From Nothophaeocryptopus gaeumannii (Eukaryota; Ascomycota; Dothideomycetes; Mycosphaerellales; Mycosphaerellaceae), in the NCBI GenBank assembly GCA_031771865.1, contig JASISA010000040.1:1302001-1366000 (forward strand): a stretch of DNA of 64,000 nt. The letters run 5' to 3'. Shown piece after piece: positions 21,593 to 32,597 of the stretch. The translations under genes and the position numbers were made by a program. Below the pieces are notes generated by a model. It was not told the origin of the DNA. It saw nothing but the letters and a program-made list of their open reading frames with translations, and ran no database searches. The first letter of the stretch is position 1. Every line of letters starts with the position of its first letter.

Positions 21593-22853
21593 CTACTTCG
21601 AGGGCCGGGAGCAGACGGCATTGATAGACTCCGCAACGTACTTGACGTTGCTCTCGTTCAAGCCGGCAATGGATACGCGCGAGCTGTCAGCCATGTAGAT
21701 GTGGTACTCGTCTGCATTCGTAGTCAGCGTCTCTCCGCTGATAGCTTGCATGCTTTGATATCTTACCTCGTAGCACTCTAACCTGTGCCAGATCCAATCC
21801 GAGAATGGCAAACATGCCAACGGACTCCACGACGTGATCGAAGTTGCGTGGACATTCCAGCCGCTTTAGCTCATCGCGCAATGTCTTCCTCATGTCCTGG
21901 AGGCGGAGACTCATTCGCTTCAGATCCTCGCTCCAAGACTTTGAAAGCTTCTCGTCTCCAAGCACCTCAGCTACAACTCTCGCGCCGAAAGTGGGTGGAT
22001 TGGATATTTCGATACGCATGAGATTCTCGAGATGTGACTCAACAGTTGCGGTCTCGCCTTTTGATTTGGTTTGAAAGACGAGAGCGCCGATGCGCTCACC
22101 ATACAGACCCATCATCTTCGCAAATGATAAGCAGACTGCAAGCCCCAGGCCGCGCTGCGCGCAATGGCGGATAGGCCAAACGTCGTTCTCGAAGTCACCA
22201 GTAGTCAGGCCAAGGTAGGCGGCATCGAATAACGGGAACAGCTCTTTTCTCTGCATAATGTCGCAGATTTCCTGCCATTGAGGTCGAGAAGGGTCTTGCC
22301 CACTGGGATTGTGAGCCGAGGCGTGGAATATGAATACCGATCCGGGGGACGCAGATTCCAACGTGCTCCTTAATGTGGCGAAATCGAATTTCCCAGAATC
22401 ATCGAGGTAGCTGTAGTCTTTGACGGGGAATCCGACGGCTTCAAAAACGGCGCGGTGGTTACTCCATGACGGATTCGTAATGTAAACATTGCTTGACGAG
22501 TCGCAGATCCGTCGAAGAAAAGCGCCAGCAAGATGCAGTGAACCCGTGCCAGAGAGTGCTTGTGAGCTAGCAAGCTTGCCTTCAGAAAGACTCGCAGAAT
22601 CTTGACCAAAGATCAACTTCTTCGCCTCGTTGCGGAAGGCGGGTAGACCCAGAATTGGAAGGTATTCGTGATAGCCATCCAGTAGTCGTTGTTTCGCTTC
22701 TTTTACAGCAGGGAAGACGAACGGTTGACCTTCATTCGTCTTGTACGTGCCTTGGCCTAGATTGACCTTGACTGAACTGTCGTCGGCATTGTAAAGCTCG
22801 GTGAGCTTAAATATCGCATCGGGAGGAATTCGAGAGATACCGTTTGACAGCAT
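21593..22853 (-). CDS. Aspartate aminotransferase-like PLP enzyme
   Basis: Exon 1 is 21767-22853 and exon 2 is 21593-21711; the 55-nt intron (GTAAGA...GCTGAC...TGCAG) lies close to the 3' end. The result is 401 residues, typical for class I aminotransferases. Visible landmarks: VNLGQGTYKTNEGQPFVFPAV at the N-terminus, the SGTGSLHLAGAFL cofactor loop, HNPSGQDPS, the FDAAYLGLTTG Asp/Tyr pair, and the PLP-binding Lys in SFAKMMGLYGERIGAL. The C-terminus DEYHIYMADSSRVSIAGLN is recovered only after splicing. Such enzymes move an amino group between aspartate and 2-oxoglutarate. Divergent residues (FAKMMG for the common FSKNFG) suggest a paralogue with another amino donor (inference). No mitochondrial presequence is seen, so it is probably cytosolic. 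Confidence 0.9.
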
Positions 22854-23535
22854 GGCGAAAGATGAGCAGCAGCGTGGTCGTATCGATAGTAATGAAGACC
22901 TGTGTAATCAGTTGCAAGTCGTCTGTCTTATTCAAGAGCAGCTGTCTCTAGGGCGCGGTGTCGGCGAATGGTGGTTGGTCGTCTTCGGCCAGATAGACCT
23001 TGGCCGACGGACTCCCTGCCGGTGGAGGAGCTCTCCTGCCCACTGCTTCTGCCTGCGCACGTCGGGATTTCAGCCGACCTTTCTCACTCTCTCACCTTCT
23101 CACCTCTTCGCAAACCATCTACTATAGCTCTCACATTCTCATCGCGAAGAATAATCAAGGGCCACATGAAGCAACCAACTTCTGGTGCTTCGATAGGCCC
23201 GCTCGCCTGTTTGATGATCATCATCGAGGACCTTTGAACCTCGCCGTCGGAATCAGTTCTTGGTTCATGAAACGGCCGAGAGAGATGCTCATGGGCTCTT
23301 TAGTCTCAGAGCATATGAAAGACGAGTAGAGTCGACAAGCATTAATATTCAACGCTTGAGTTGATGCAGTGGTAGAGGTGAGAAGGTTTCACATGATGTG
23401 AAGTTGACACCTTCATTGGCTCGTGCGCGGATGACCTCATCAAAAACTCAATGCCCGCCGAGGCCTCGACTTCCTCAGGCTTCACCGACAACAACATCAA
23501 GGCTCCCGATAACTTCTCAATAGCATTGAGATAAC
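22854..23535. other. Divergent promoter region
   Basis: Lies between the minus-strand aminotransferase and the plus-strand Ca2+/H+ exchanger. No gene recognised. A short frame from the ATG at 23451 ends after 27 codons, just before the exchanger start, and could be an upstream ORF. Confidence 0.5.
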
Positions 23536-24980
23536 ATGTGTAAGGTTCACATGAAGAGCATTACTGCTCCAACCGCTTATCGAATTGATACTGACGCCTC
23601 CCAGCGGCCTCTCAACTCCGACACCGGTTCAACACGCTCATACGACGCAAGCCAGATCAAGAAATCGGCAATGGCGAACGAACCGCTCTTCTCTATAACG
23701 TGCCAGACTCTGGCGTGTATCCAGGTCGCGAAGCTCGAAGTGGAAGTCACGGCTGGCTCTCGAAGCTCAAGCCTCCAAATTTCTTCAAGACCGCCTGGGC
23801 CGTACTCCGAAACAGCTATATGAACCTCCTGCTGGTGTTCGTACCAATCGGTCTCGCTGCGGGGATAGTGGACTGGCCACCCGCGGCCATCTTCATCCTC
23901 AACTTTCTCGCCATTGTGCCTCTGGCTGCTCTGCTATCATTTGCCACCGAAGAGCTAGCAGAGGCTGTCAGTCCGTCCTTGGGTGGTTTGCTTAATGCTA
24001 CGTTTGGTAATGCAATTGAGCTGATCGTGTCGATTATCGCACTCAAGGAAGGACAGTACCGGCTTGTACAGGCAAGCTTACTCGGATCCATTCTGGTCAA
24101 CATCCTGCTCGTCCTTGGATGTTGCTTCATCGCAGGCGGCATACGTCGTGGGGAATCTCGCTACGATCCAACCATCGCCAGCATCATGTCCGCTCTCTTG
24201 ACTTTGAGCGCATCAGTGCTCATTGTGCCTGCAGTCTTGTATTGGACTTTGATGCGCTCAGACAACGGTGATACCGTGGAGATCATCCAAGTCTCCCGAG
24301 GAGCAGCCATCATCTTGATCGCACTTTACGGCTTCTACCTCTATTTCCAACTCGGTTCTCATGCCCACCTCTTCACAGACGAGACTGGCGAAGAGTACCA
24401 TGGCCAGCACGACGCCGTCGACGATGCCCATTCGAAGCATGGGGAGGAAGGCGGCTCTCAGATTCTTGGCCCGATCGGAGCTTTCGTAACTCTCGCTCTG
24501 ACTACAGTCTGCGTTGGCTTCTGCGCCGAGTTCCTCGTGGATGCTGTAGACGATGTCTCCGAACAGACAGGTAAGAGAACCGAAGAGGATCATGTACAGC
24601 GTTGCTAATGTTCGTCGTTCTCAGGCATGTCGAAAACCTTTATCGGACTGATCTTGATTCCCATCATCAGCAACGCCGCTGAGCATGTCACGGCCGTCAT
24701 AGTATCGTGGAAGGGCAAGATGAACTTAGCGTTGCTCGTCGATCTCGGTTCTGGCTTGCAAGTTGCGCTGTTCGTCACTCCGCTTCTGGTCCTGATCGCT
24801 TGGGGGATGGACAAGCCGTTCAACCTTCACTTCCAGCTCTTTGAGGTCGTGGTGTTCTTCGTCAGTGTCCTGGTCGTCAACTTCTTGATTAGGGGTGGAA
24901 CGAGCAACTACCTGGAAGGTGTTATGTGCGTGGGCTGGTATCTAATTATCGCGCTGGCTTTCTTCTTCTACCCGGATTGA
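23536..24980 (+). CDS. VCX1: Vacuolar Ca2+/H+ exchanger (CAX family)
   Basis: Three exons: 23536-23539, 23605-24570 and 24625-24980, giving 441 residues. The long middle frame has no ATG upstream of its conserved part. The best start is an ATG followed by one base and a strong intron (GTAAGG...TACTGAC...CCCAG), so the first coding exon is four bases. The second intron is GTAAGA...TCTCAG. The protein has about 11 membrane segments and both ion-binding repeats: GGLLNATFGNAIELIVSI in the first half and LILIPIISNAAEHVTAVI in the second. A His/Asp-rich acidic loop divides them. CAX proteins load Ca2+ into the vacuole using the proton gradient and damp cytosolic Ca2+ signals. The function is firm; the mini-exon start is inferred. 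Confidence 0.9.
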
Positions 24981-25046
24981 TAGGACACGAAACACTACTT
25001 CTACACCAATTCACGTAATCGACACTCAAAGATCGAAACTACGAGC

Positions 25047-25823
25047 TTATGACTCCTGTCTCCAAGTCCTCGCAATTTCCTCGTCCCTCTCAAATACCGT
25101 GTGCCATTCTACAGTTCCCCAAATTTCTGGCTTCTCAACCGCCTCCACCCAATGCTTCATCGCAAGCACACACTGCTCTGCCCATCGCTTAGTACTCACC
25201 ATTCCAGCTCCCGTCGCAAGTGGCGTCATAAGAACACTCGTGATCTCCCCCTCTCTCTTCCCACCTTCTCCATCTCTGACCTTCCGATTATGCTCATCAA
25301 CAGCACATAGCAAACTCCAGATACACTCATACACCACCTCCCGATCCCACCGTACACCTTGAGGAATCCTCATCGTCGGACACAGTAGCAGATACCCCGC
25401 TCCCCACGGATTCTTCACCTTCCCATCCCCAACTTCTTCATGATCCAACCTCACAACTGTACACGTTCCCGGCGGAACATACCCTCTCCACTTCATGTAC
25501 ACCTCCGCTTGCGCTTTACGAGTAATCCAATCATAATCATTTCCAGGATCGAAAGCTTTGGCTAAAGCATCGTCGAAGGCTCCGTCTAGGCGGGCATAGG
25601 AGTTTGCCGGAGAGACGACTGCGTCGAAGTGGAGGGCCATGTCGAGGTATTTGAGACCGCATTCGTGAATGGTGATCTTAGAGGGTACATTCAAAGCTGG
25701 AAAGTGTTCGGAGACGGCTCTTTGGAAGTCGGAGACTGCGGAGGATTGCATGAGGAGGAGGTGGAAGGATGGGAGGACGGCTTTAGGAGCTGTTGAGGTT
25801 GTGAGTGGGCTGGATTCTGCCAT
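25047..25823 (-). CDS. Macro-domain-like protein
   Basis: A 258-residue intronless protein that converges on the exchanger with only 66 bp between the stops. A macro domain (ADP-ribose/O-acetyl-ADP-ribose binding fold) is suggested by VVSPANSYARLDGAFDDALAKAF near residue 70, which parallels the family's N-A-N-x-x-L-x-G-G loop with Gly-Ala in place of Gly-Gly. Later come GYLLLCPTMRIP and SVLMTPLATGAGMVS, which match the second phosphate loop. The first residues are Ser/Thr-rich. Macro proteins of this fungal type are uncharacterised; they may remove ADP-ribose from proteins or bind nucleotide metabolites (family knowledge). Confidence 0.8.
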   Translation of the reverse strand: MAESSPLTTSTAPKAVLPSFHLLLMQSSAVSDFQRAVSEHFPALNVPSKITIHECGLKYLDMALHFDAVVSPANSYARLDGAFDDALAKAFDPGNDYDWITRKAQAEVYMKWRGYVPPGTCTVVRLDHEEVGDGKVKNPWGAGYLLLCPTMRIPQGVRWDREVVYECIWSLLCAVDEHNRKVRDGEGGKREGEITSVLMTPLATGAGMVSTKRWAEQCVLAMKHWVEAVEKPEIWGTVEWHTVFERDEEIARTWRQES

Positions 25824-26071
25824 TTTCCTACACTTAAATCTCGAAGGCTTCTTGCTCTACCCTTCTTGGATGAAGATATCTTGGCCTACTTGTAGTGCAT
25901 ATTCAGAAGTTGAGACGTGGCCATGCCGTTGTGGCCGCCTCGTGGTTTGAGGCTGTGCAACAATCCTTTCTCGGCTACGCGGTAGCCTTAAAGAGTTAGG
26001 CATCAATACATTTCATGCCTCGAAAATCGTAACAATAACTCCTCGTCTTTCTACTATGGATACAATACTAC

Positions 26072-26234
26072 CTAGAAACGATCGTATACCTTAAATACTT
26101 TTTTACTTATTATATAAATCTATTTATACTTTAAGGCTCCTAAGAGTATAGATCTCTTATATAGAGTATAAGCCTAACTCTACCTATAATTATCTAATCC
26201 CTACTAGTATTCTACTTCTTAGGTCTACTATTAT
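26072..26234. other. RIP-mutated AT-rich DNA, origin unclear
   Basis: Left edge of the AT-rich island. CpA and TpG nearly vanish from about 26072: 26101-26280 has no CA and one TG. The LINE similarity seen further right is not convincing here. Confidence 0.6.
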
Positions 26235-29200
26235 ATATTATATAACTTTATATTTCTTAGGGGCGAACTTAGCTCTATGTCTTAAGGCCTATTGTAGATA
26301 GCTGTTATAGTCCTTTTCTAGTACCTCGTATATACCTCTTATCGAATTTAATACTATAATAAGGTATGTATTATCTATAAACCTAACTACTTCGGTATAT
26401 TCTATTCCTTCTAGGAGGGAGGCTATAAAGAAGAGGAATAGGATAGGTAAGATAGTACTTCCTTGTAGGATTCCGTATACTACTCGTACTACTAGTAACT
26501 CGTATCTAGGGATAGCGATTATTATCTCTCTATCCTTTAGGAATAACGCTACAAAAGCTATAATCTAGTATAGAATCCTCCTATACCGTAGGTTATAGAT
26601 TAACCGTTCGTAATTAACTTTATTAAACGCTCCTATTATATTAAGTAATAATACTAAGGCTACCTTACCTTTCTTCTACGTAGTCTAAGCGCTTTAAAGG
26701 ATATACTATAGTGCGTCTCTAGTCGATCTACCTACTTGCGCTATTTAGTTTTAAGGAAGTAACTTATATTCCTGTATAGCCTATCCTATTTTCCGTATAA
26801 CTATTGCTTCTAGTATCTTACTAATGCACGATAGAAGGGCAATAGGCCTCTATCCCTTTAGAGTAGATAAGTCTTTACCTGCCTTCTATAGTATAATCGT
26901 CCTAGCTTTCCGAAACTAGGCTAGGTAGTAGCTAATTGAAATATACTATTAGAAGATGCGTTAGAGGATAGGGAGTAGCTAAGCTAGGTACTTCTTAATG
27001 CATCTATTTAGTATCTCGTCGAGGCCGGGAGCCTTGTCGTTCGGTAGTCTTTAGACTACTTTTCGTACCTCCTCTTCTATAATTTCGCATACTATATTAA
27101 TAGGTTCTAGGTATATAGTACTCTCGATATCTAATGTATCTACGGGCTCTAGTATTAGGAAAAGGGCTATCCGTAGGATCTCTATTTTCGTACTATCCGT
27201 CGTGAACTAATCGTTATTATATATTAGTATAGGTATCTAGGGAGGTCGAATAGAGCTATCGCTATTCTTTACCTACTTAGCTAGCTTCTATATTCCCTAT
27301 AGCTCGCTAGCGGTTTTGTAAACCGCGGTCCTCTACTATTTCTTTTTCTCTATCTAGATAGTTCTCTTTTTCTCCTAGTTTCGTACTCTCTACTCCTTCT
27401 AGTTCTCCTCGCTCCCTATCTATTATGCATACCGTCTTGCCTACCGAGCCTCCTAAATCGCATATAGTACTACTAGCACACTCCTTGGATCTAGTAGCCG
27501 ATATGTTTTACGCTAGATAACAAGGTCCCTTGTCTTTTATAGAGTATTACTAAGATTACTTATAGTACTATCTATATCCTCCTTTATTATTATCCCTTCG
27601 GCTATAGGTAGGAGCTTTTAGAGCGTCTCTCTAAACTCCTCCTAGTTAGTATCCTTCTATATCTATCTTATTCTCGTCTCCTCCTATATCCCTATATTAA
27701 TAGTTGTCCCTATACTAATATAATTAGAGTTAATATCTTCCTTACCTAGCTAATATACTATTATCCTCTTTAATATCTCCTCTATTACAAGAGTAAGGTC
27801 TATCGTCGTCCTAGTTTAGGACTATAGTATCTTTCTCTAGGTAGTAAGGCCTAGGGGTATCGCTAGGTATAGCGTGTCTCGACACGCCTCTCGTAGCTCT
27901 CTTACTCTAAGATCCTCCTATAGTACTAACGGTCCTCCCTACTAACGGTAGTAAAGATTAAAGTCTCTAACTAGAACGTGTTCTCCCGGTTCCTTAATAC
28001 CTTCTAAAAGCTCCTCTACTATAAGCCTCGCATCCTAGTTATAGATATTATAGAGGTATATAGTTCCTATTATCGTTTAAAGTAAGATTAGGATCTTCTA
28101 ATTACTTATAATCCGGTACGACTATTCGGATAGGCTATACTTCTTATAGACGTAGAATACGACTCTCCTATCTTTATCTTCCCCTACAATAGTATAGTAC
28201 TTCGGATATATAACTATTCTTCTATTACTTGGATTAGTGTATAGCTCCTAGATAGCGAGAATATCTTTCTAGCCATTATCGAGTAGCTACTAGTAGGTAG
28301 CCTATAATTTCCGTACGTTTGCCTATAGTATACTTAGTATCGGTTATGTGTTTATTAGGTACTAGCTAGTAGTTAATCCCGCTGTATTACTCGTCGGATT
28401 AACCCTTGTCCTTACTCTAGTATAATAGTCTTAGCCCTATTCACTGCCCTAACTAGCCTCCTAAACCTCTATAGTATTCGCTTCTCTACTACTATTCCTA
28501 TTGGCCTCCTACCTAGGACATATTCGTAGCTTATCCGGGTAGCTGTTTAGTCCTCTCCCTCCCTATTCGCTCCTTGCTATAGAGGAGGGGAAGGTAGAGG
28601 AGAAGTAGAGCTAGGAGTACTATAGGTTAGCTTAGCTATATAGCTCGCCCCTATCTTCTTTATACTCTAAATCTTATCCTTAATTACTTGTCTCTTTAAG
28701 TATATATAGTACTAAGCTAGGTAGTTCTAACTGCAATTTCCGTATTTACTATACTTTAATCGGTCTACCTCTATAAGCTTCTCGTACGTATATTCTCTTA
28801 TATTATAGCTTCCTCTATACCTTGCATATACTATACCGTTTATGTACCTTATACCGATATAGCTATATCTTTAGTAGTTGAAGTACTATGTTATTGTCTA
28901 TTAGTAGTCCTATTTTTTAGTATCGTAGAGCACTCCGGAGATAATAATACCCTTCTCTACCGTAGCTCTAGTAGCTTCCACTGTCTTTAGTTCGACTACT
29001 AGAGTACTCTATTTCTTTATTCCCGTTACTATAGCTTTCTAGCCCTTCTACTAGGCATTCTGTACTTGGATTCCGGGTATTAGCCGCTTATTGTCTTCCT
29101 TAATTAACTGGATCCGCTGTATAGTAGGGTCGTTTCCTACAACTATAATAAAGTGGACTTGGACTAGGAAGGTTTTCTATGCTATTCTTGCCTCCTTTAA

Positions 29201-30069
29201 GACCTTACCTAGGCCTTAGGTATCTACCGCTATTCGGTTCCTTACTATAGGGTCCGTAGTCGTGAGAACTAGTCTATTAGGGACCTTCTTAACTACGACT
29301 ACATGTGCCTAGTTCCCTCCTTCTATAGTAAAACGCGAAACAATCCGGGTAGCTTTAGTATCCCTAAGCTTAGCCCTAGTCGCTTCGTTGTCTACGTGAA
29401 TCTTAAGGGAGTACGCAGCTCTTTGTACTTTAATACTAGACAGCTAGGCTAGCTATTAGGCTACGACTATAGCCTAGGTTATCTTTAGTCCTAGACTCTA
29501 CTCTATCTTCTTCTAAATCTGTATAATACTCCGTTAGATAGATTCTAGAGTAGCTTCCTAGTTAGTGCGCTTCGTAGTCCGCGCTATAGTTAAGTAAATT
29601 ATATCTAGAATTATCTAGATTACCCTCTCTAGTTAGAGAGAGGAGTATTAACTCTAATGCATTAGTTCAGCTACCTTATTCTAAATCTCTTTTAGGGCCT
29701 CCTAAGGTAAGAGGGGACCCTACTAGTTCTTATTTACTACTGCGTTCTTCTCTCTATACCCCTTCTCTTAGGAGGTTAGGTAGGAAGCTAGATTAATACT
29801 CCCTATATCTCTACCTATAGTAGTTTCTTTAGTAACCTCTTGAAATAGCTCTAGTCCGTTATCTATACCTAAGGTAGTACAGCCTTGTATACTAGCTATA
29901 CTTGGTAGAGAATTCTCTTCTTCTAATACTAAGAATTAGTATTTTCGAGCGCTAACTACGTACCCGCTAATAGCGGCGTGTAGCCGTGCTTTAGATGCGT
30001 GTATTACCTTAATAGGTTCCGTATATTCTAAGGTTTTAGTAATACCGCCTCCCTAAATTCGTCCGAGGT
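26235..30069 (-). mobile_element. RIP-destroyed inverted copy of the Tad-like LINE
   Basis: The reverse complement runs colinearly with the LINE at 30877-36063; the sum of matching coordinates stays near 60950. Its 5' end (ACCTCGGACGAATTTAGGG in reverse complement, 30051-30069) matches the start of that LINE, and the match fades near 26235, opposite about 34715. Differences are overwhelmingly CA to TA and TG to TA, the signature of RIP. For example CATTACCAAAACC in the + copy is TATTACTAAAACC here. Stops fill every frame, so no protein is made. The 3' third of the element is missing from this inverted piece; a matching 3' tail lies directly to its right in forward orientation. Confidence 0.9.
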
Positions 30070-30145
30070 GTATATTACTATTATATAGATATACTAGAAG
30101 GGGCACGGCCTATAGCTAGCTCGAATACATTTATTATTATTATTA
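30070..30145 (+). mobile_element. Forward LINE 3' tail, RIP-mutated
   Basis: The segment containing CTAGAAGGGGCACGGCCTAT and ending in (TTA)n repeats the last 70-odd bases of the full LINE (about 35992-36063), with TpG changed to TpA at several places. It begins within a few bases of the 5' end of the inverted copy. Confidence 0.85.
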
Positions 30146-30860
30146 TTATTACTACTATAGCTATATTATCTCGTACTCGTAGCTATATCTTCTTATACAA
30201 GTCGACGATCCAAGCTCGTAGAGTATTATAACTTATAAGAAGTTAGGAATAGTAGCTCGAGAATAGGTTAGCGATAGGTAGCTAGTTATCTAAGTCGTTC
30301 TAAGGCTAGGGTACGAAGTAAATACTCGTTAGTTATAGTATATTCAAGGAAGAGCGACTTCTACTTAGTACGATCGATTAGTATCTTCTTAGTAGTCCGT
30401 TAACGCTTAATTATACTAGCTACGTCGCTATTATCTACTATACGCTTCTATCGTTACTTAAGTATACCGTTAAGCGCGTAGCTATATTTACCTAGATATC
30501 TACGGATCGAATTCGTTCCTCTACTAGTTCGAATAACCTTTACCTTCCTATAGTCCTTATCGCTACTATTATAGTATAGACGATATAGCTAGTAGTTAAC
30601 GAAGCTCTTAAGATACGTAATAGGCTCGCTATACTACTAGATCCATGCCCTATACTCTACTTAACTAGGTAGTATTAGGTAGAAGTCGCGAAGGGCTTTT
30701 CTATCAAGGAAGCTAGTAATAGTATATCGCGACTAATAGATAGTTTCGAGCTATAATTAAGCGTAGATCTTAGTTAGATCGATAGTATAAGTAGCGCTTA
30801 TACTAGAGGTATTGTCTAATATCGTAATAGGTGCAATATAGCTAGTAATATAAAGAATAA
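30146..30860. repeat. Unidentified RIP-mutated repeat, left part
   Basis: Very low in CA and TG like its left neighbour but without similarity to the LINE. It is the DNA into which the younger LINE inserted; the right part resumes at 36080. I could not recognise a protein in translation. Confidence 0.65.
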
Positions 30861-30876
30861 TAAGTAGTATTACGTA
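30861..30876 (+). repeat. LINE target-site duplication, left copy
   Basis: TAAGTAGTATTACGTA, identical over 16 bp to 36064-36079, directly abuts the 5' end of the LINE. Confidence 0.9.
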
Positions 30877-31053
30877 AAATCTTACCTCGAACGAATTTGG
30901 GGAGGCGGCATTACCAAAACCTCAGAACATACGGAACCTATCAAGGCAATACACGCATCCAAAGCACGGCTACACGCCGCTGTTGGCGGGTGCGCAGTCA
31001 GCGCTCGAAAATACTGATTCTCAGCATTAGAAGAAGAGAATTCTCTGCCAAGC

Positions 31054-32484
31054 ATGGCCAGTGCACAAGGCTGTGCTGCCTCAGGCACAGACAACGGACT
31101 AGAGCCATTTCAAGAGGTTACTGAAGAAACTACTACAGGCAGAGATACAGGGAGTATCAATCTAGCTTCCTACCCAACCTCCCAAGAGAAGGGGTATAGA
31201 GAGAAGAACGCAGCAGTAAACAAGAACCAGCAGGGTCCCCTCTCACCTTGGGAGGCCCTGAAAGAGATTCAGAATGAGGCAGCTGAACTGATGCATCAGA
31301 GTCAACACTCCTCCCTCCAACTAGAGAGGGCAATCCAGATGTTTCTGGATATGATTCACTCAACTGCAGCGCGGACCACGAAGCGCACCAACCAGGAAGC
31401 CACTCTGGAATCTATCCAACGGAGTATTACACAGATTCAGAAGAAGATAGAGCAGAGTCCAGGACCAAAGACAACCTGGGCTACAGTCGCAGCCCAACAG
31501 CCAGCCCAGCTGTCTAGCATCAAAGCACAAAGAGCTGCGTGCTCCCTCAAGATTCACGTAGACAACGAAGCGACTAGGGCTGAGCTTAGGGATGCTGAAG
31601 CTACCCGGATTGTTTCGCGTTTTACTGCAGAAGGAGGAACTGGGCACATGTAGTCGCAGTCAAGAAGGTCCCCGATGGACTAGTTCTCACGACTACGGAC
31701 CCTGCAGCAAAGAACCGAATGGCGGCAGATACCCAAGGCCTAGGCAAGGTCTTGAAGGAGGCAAGAATAGCACAGAAAAAACCTTCCCAGTCAAGTCCAC
31801 TTTGTTACAGTTGCAGGAAACGACCCTACTACACAGCGGATCCAGTCAATTGAGGAAGACAACAAGCGGCTAATACCCGGAATCCAAGTACAGAATGCCT
31901 GGTGGAAGGGCCAGAAAGCTATAGCAACGGGAACAAAGAAACAGAGCACTCTAGTAGTCGAACTGAAGACGGTGGAAGCTGCCAGAGCTGCGGTAGAGAA
32001 GGGCATTATCATCTCCGGAGTGCTCCACGACACTGAAGAATGGGACCACCAATGGACAATAACACAGTGCTTCAACTGCCAAAGATATGGCCATATCGGC
32101 ACAAGGTGCACAAACGGTACGGTGTGTGCAAGGTGTGGAGGAAGCCATAACATAAGAGAATGTGCGCACGAGAAGCTTGCAGAGGCAGACCGATTAAAGC
32201 ACAGTAAATGCGGAAATTGCAGTCAGAACCACCCAGCTTGGCACTATATGTGCTCAAAGAGACAAGCAATCAAGGACAAGATTCAGAGCATGAAGAAGAT
32301 AGGGGCGAGCTACATGGCTAAGCTAACCTACAGTACTCCTAGCTCTACTTCTCCTCTGCCTTCCCCTCCTCTACAGCAAGGAGCGAATGGGGAGGGAGAG
32401 GACCAAACAGCTACCCGGACAAGCCGCGAATATGTCCTAGGCAGGAGGCCGATAGGAACAGTAGTAGAGAAGCGAACACTATAG
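31054..32484 (+). pseudogene. LINE ORF1 (gag-like, CCHC zinc knuckles), frameshifted
   Basis: Starts at the ATG of MASAQGCAASG. A helical, Gln/Glu-rich N-terminal part ends near 31640 where a base is missing from a G run (the RIPed sister copy has GGG at 29315-29317 in complement). A second slip lies in the A run at about 31776-31781 (six A here, four in the sister). The frame resumes to VEAARAAVEKGIIISG and then three zinc knuckles: CFNCQRYGHIGTRC, CARCGGSHNIREC and CGNCSQNHPAWHYMC. The end is Ser/Pro-rich. ORF1 proteins bind the element RNA. The frames do not join as assembled. Confidence 0.85.
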
Positions 32485-32597
32485 AGGTTTGGGAGGCCAG
32501 TTGGGGCGGTGAACAGGGCTAAGACCATTGTACCGGAGCAAGGACAAGGGTCAATCCGACGAGCAATACAGCGGGATCAACCACTAGCTAGTACCCA

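Noticed and set aside
26040..26075. Left target-site duplication of the inverted LINE (a ctactat-containing stretch resembling DNA after the TTA tail near 30145)
   Set aside because: The similarity needs several transversions besides RIP changes, and LINE homology fades about 160 bp to the right, so I do not claim it.
30125..30145. TTA trinucleotide array as a simple-sequence repeat of its own
   Set aside because: It is the 3' tail of the LINE fragment; the same tail ends the full LINE at 36063.
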